Source: G039029935 sp039029935
GTDB taxonomy: Bacteria > Chloroflexota > Anaerolineae > Caldilineales > Caldilineaceae
DNA: 5,184 nt
Reading direction: 5' to 3'
Assembly: GCA_039029935.1 (NCBI GenBank)
Contig: JBCCFC010001007.1
Span: 1-5,184, forward strand
The position numbers and the translations under genes are program-made. This document shows positions 4,717 to 5,184 of the stretch, piece after piece. Positions within the stretch are counted from its first letter, which is position 1, and every line of letters starts with the position of its first letter. The notes beneath the pieces are model-generated. The model was not told the origin of the DNA, ran no database searches, and worked only from the letters and a program-made list of their open reading frames with translations.

Positions 4717-5015
4717 GAACGGTCATATTTGGTGTGAATCAAGGAGAAAGCAAGAACTCGATGAAGTGGATAGCCCATTGCCCATCCATGGATAAAGTGG
4801 TACATAAACCAACCCAAGCGTGTTTTCGGTTCGGGGATCATGCCCACATCTACCCAACCGTGGGGTACATCTTTGATATACATGATGATGTCTCTAGGCG
4901 GGTTATAACTTTTGCGATCAAAGCCCCGTGCTACATCGTTGAGGTAGGCTTCGATGCGGCCTGCGATATTAAAATCAAAGTAGTTTTTCTTGACAGTATT
5001 TGTGTTTGAACTCAT
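4713..5015 (-). CDS. Small protein of unknown function, RHH-like N-terminus
   Basis: I do not recognise this 100-residue protein. It is supported as a gene by a strong AGGAG ribosome binding site eight bases before its ATG and by the ATGA overlap with the next gene. Its N-terminal KKNYFDF resembles KKNYIDL of the next protein. A gap-free match continues for 23 residues (K10-F32 against K13-F35), with six identities and several conservative changes, ending in a helix with L25, V29 and F32. This suggests a related ribbon-helix-helix-like fold: a strand, a helix and possibly a second helix near NPPRDIIMYI. The C-terminal half is aromatic and rather hydrophobic (GWFMYHFIHGWAMGYPLHR) but too interrupted for a confident membrane segment. 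It could be a co-regulator or ligand-sensing partner. The opposite strand is also open over most of this length but lacks a ribosome binding site. Confidence 0.62.
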   Translation of the reverse strand: MSSNTNTVKKNYFDFNIAGRIEAYLNDVARGFDRKSYNPPRDIIMYIKDVPHGWVDVGMIPEPKTRLGWFMYHFIHGWAMGYPLHRVLAFSLIHTKYDRS

Positions 5016-5023
5016 TTGCTTTA

Positions 5024-5028
5024 CTCCT
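5024..5028 (-). promoter_or_regulatory. Strong ribosome binding site for the operon's first gene
   Basis: Minus-strand AGGAG lies eight bases upstream of the ATG at 5015. It is the best Shine-Dalgarno sequence in the three-gene operon. The two following genes have weak or no such sites and overlap their neighbours instead, fitting translational coupling. Confidence 0.7.
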
Positions 5029-5034
5029 ACAAAA

Positions 5035-5063
5035 AACTAATTGACCTATCAAAACTGATTGAC
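5035..5063. promoter_or_regulatory. Direct repeat AACTRATTGAC, candidate operator over promoter
   Basis: AACTAATTGAC (5035-5045) and AACTGATTGAC (5053-5063) match at 10 of 11 positions, with an 18-base period. They lie directly upstream of the first gene of the minus-strand operon. A weak minus-strand promoter overlaps them: TTGTCA (plus 5060-5065), 17 bases, then AATTAG (plus 5037-5042). A repressor on these repeats would block it. On the plus strand TTGACA (5059-5064) is followed 17 bases later by the poor -10 TACCCT. The ribbon-helix-helix product of the operon is the natural candidate binder; this is an inference. Confidence 0.4.
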
Positions 5064-5082
5064 AATGAAAGGAAGGCGTGAT

Positions 5083-5127
5083 ACCCTATGTACAGGGTGA
5101 GACTACTCTGATACAGTAGTCTCACCC
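5083..5127. repeat. 13-bp hairpin with a competing arm
   Basis: GGGTGAGACTACT (5095-5107) and AGTAGTCTCACCC (5115-5127) form a perfect 13-bp inverted repeat with a 7-base loop. The left arm also overlaps AGGGT (5094-5098), which can pair instead with ACCCT (5083-5087), so the two stems cannot form together. No T-tract follows directly on either strand, so it is not a simple terminator. It may be a protein site upstream of the operon promoter or a switchable leader structure of a transcript entering from the right. Confidence 0.5.
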
Positions 5128-5129
5128 CA

Positions 5130-5171
5130 CCAAAAGATTAACTATTTCTAGTTACTCTTTTTGGCTTTTTT
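5130..5171 (+). terminator. Long imperfect hairpin with T-tract, plus strand
   Basis: CCAAAAGA-t-TAACTA (5130-5144) pairs with TAGTTA-c-TCTTTT-t-GG (5149-5164) around a TTTC loop, with one mismatch and one bulged base. CTTTTTT follows at 5165-5171. This resembles an A+T-rich intrinsic terminator for plus-strand transcription. No plus-strand gene is visible just to its left, so it may serve a short transcript from the weak plus-strand promoter near 5059. It might instead act in the opposite direction for a gene beyond the window. Confidence 0.35.
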
Positions 5172-5184
5172 GAAGCTAAGAAAT

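Noticed and set aside
4734..5009. Plus-strand open frame of 91 codons opposite the 100-residue gene
   Set aside because: It lacks a ribosome binding site, and the minus-strand gene has both a strong site and the ATGA overlap with its neighbour.

Overview
The window looks like a chromosomal accessory region of a free-living bacterium, most likely a member of the Chloroflexota (Herpetosiphon or Chloroflexales-like). The pointers are an ECF sigma factor fused to ankyrin repeats, a DUF433/PIN-like pair of the sort common in Chloroflexota and cyanobacteria, and mixed base composition. The taxonomic call is an inference from gene style only; a cyanobacterium or another phylum is not excluded.

Layout. 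Bases 1-400 hold no convincing gene. They contain a perfect 16-bp hairpin at the window edge and two same-design 18-bp palindromes just upstream of a possible promoter. Bases 401-1942 (+ strand) encode a 513-residue protein: an N-terminal ECF sigma factor (regions 2 and 4) followed by about ten ankyrin-type repeats. Bases 1943-2314 are non-coding and rich in inverted repeats: a 20-bp-arm palindromic element, a clear minus-strand intrinsic terminator, a possible minus-strand small RNA, a 9-bp inverted repeat and a short terminator.

Everything downstream of that is on the minus strand. Reading right to left, an apparent three-gene operon starts near 5015: a 100-residue unrecognised protein, a 114-residue protein with two tandem ribbon-helix-helix motifs, and a 358-residue zinc-dependent, probably NAD-linked, medium-chain dehydrogenase. 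The genes overlap by 4 and 8 bases, so translational coupling is likely. After a 101-base gap comes a second, more A+T-rich pair: a DUF433 protein (probable antitoxin) and a DUF5615/PIN-like protein (probable toxin), overlapping by one base.

The right edge (5016-5184) is a dense control region for the three-gene operon. It has an 11-bp direct repeat, a 13-bp hairpin with an alternative competing arm, and a long imperfect hairpin with a T-tract. The most distinctive items are the one-chain sigma-ankyrin regulator with twin palindromes ahead of it, and the dehydrogenase operon headed by a tandem ribbon-helix-helix protein plus a small companion whose N-terminus resembles that protein's first motif.
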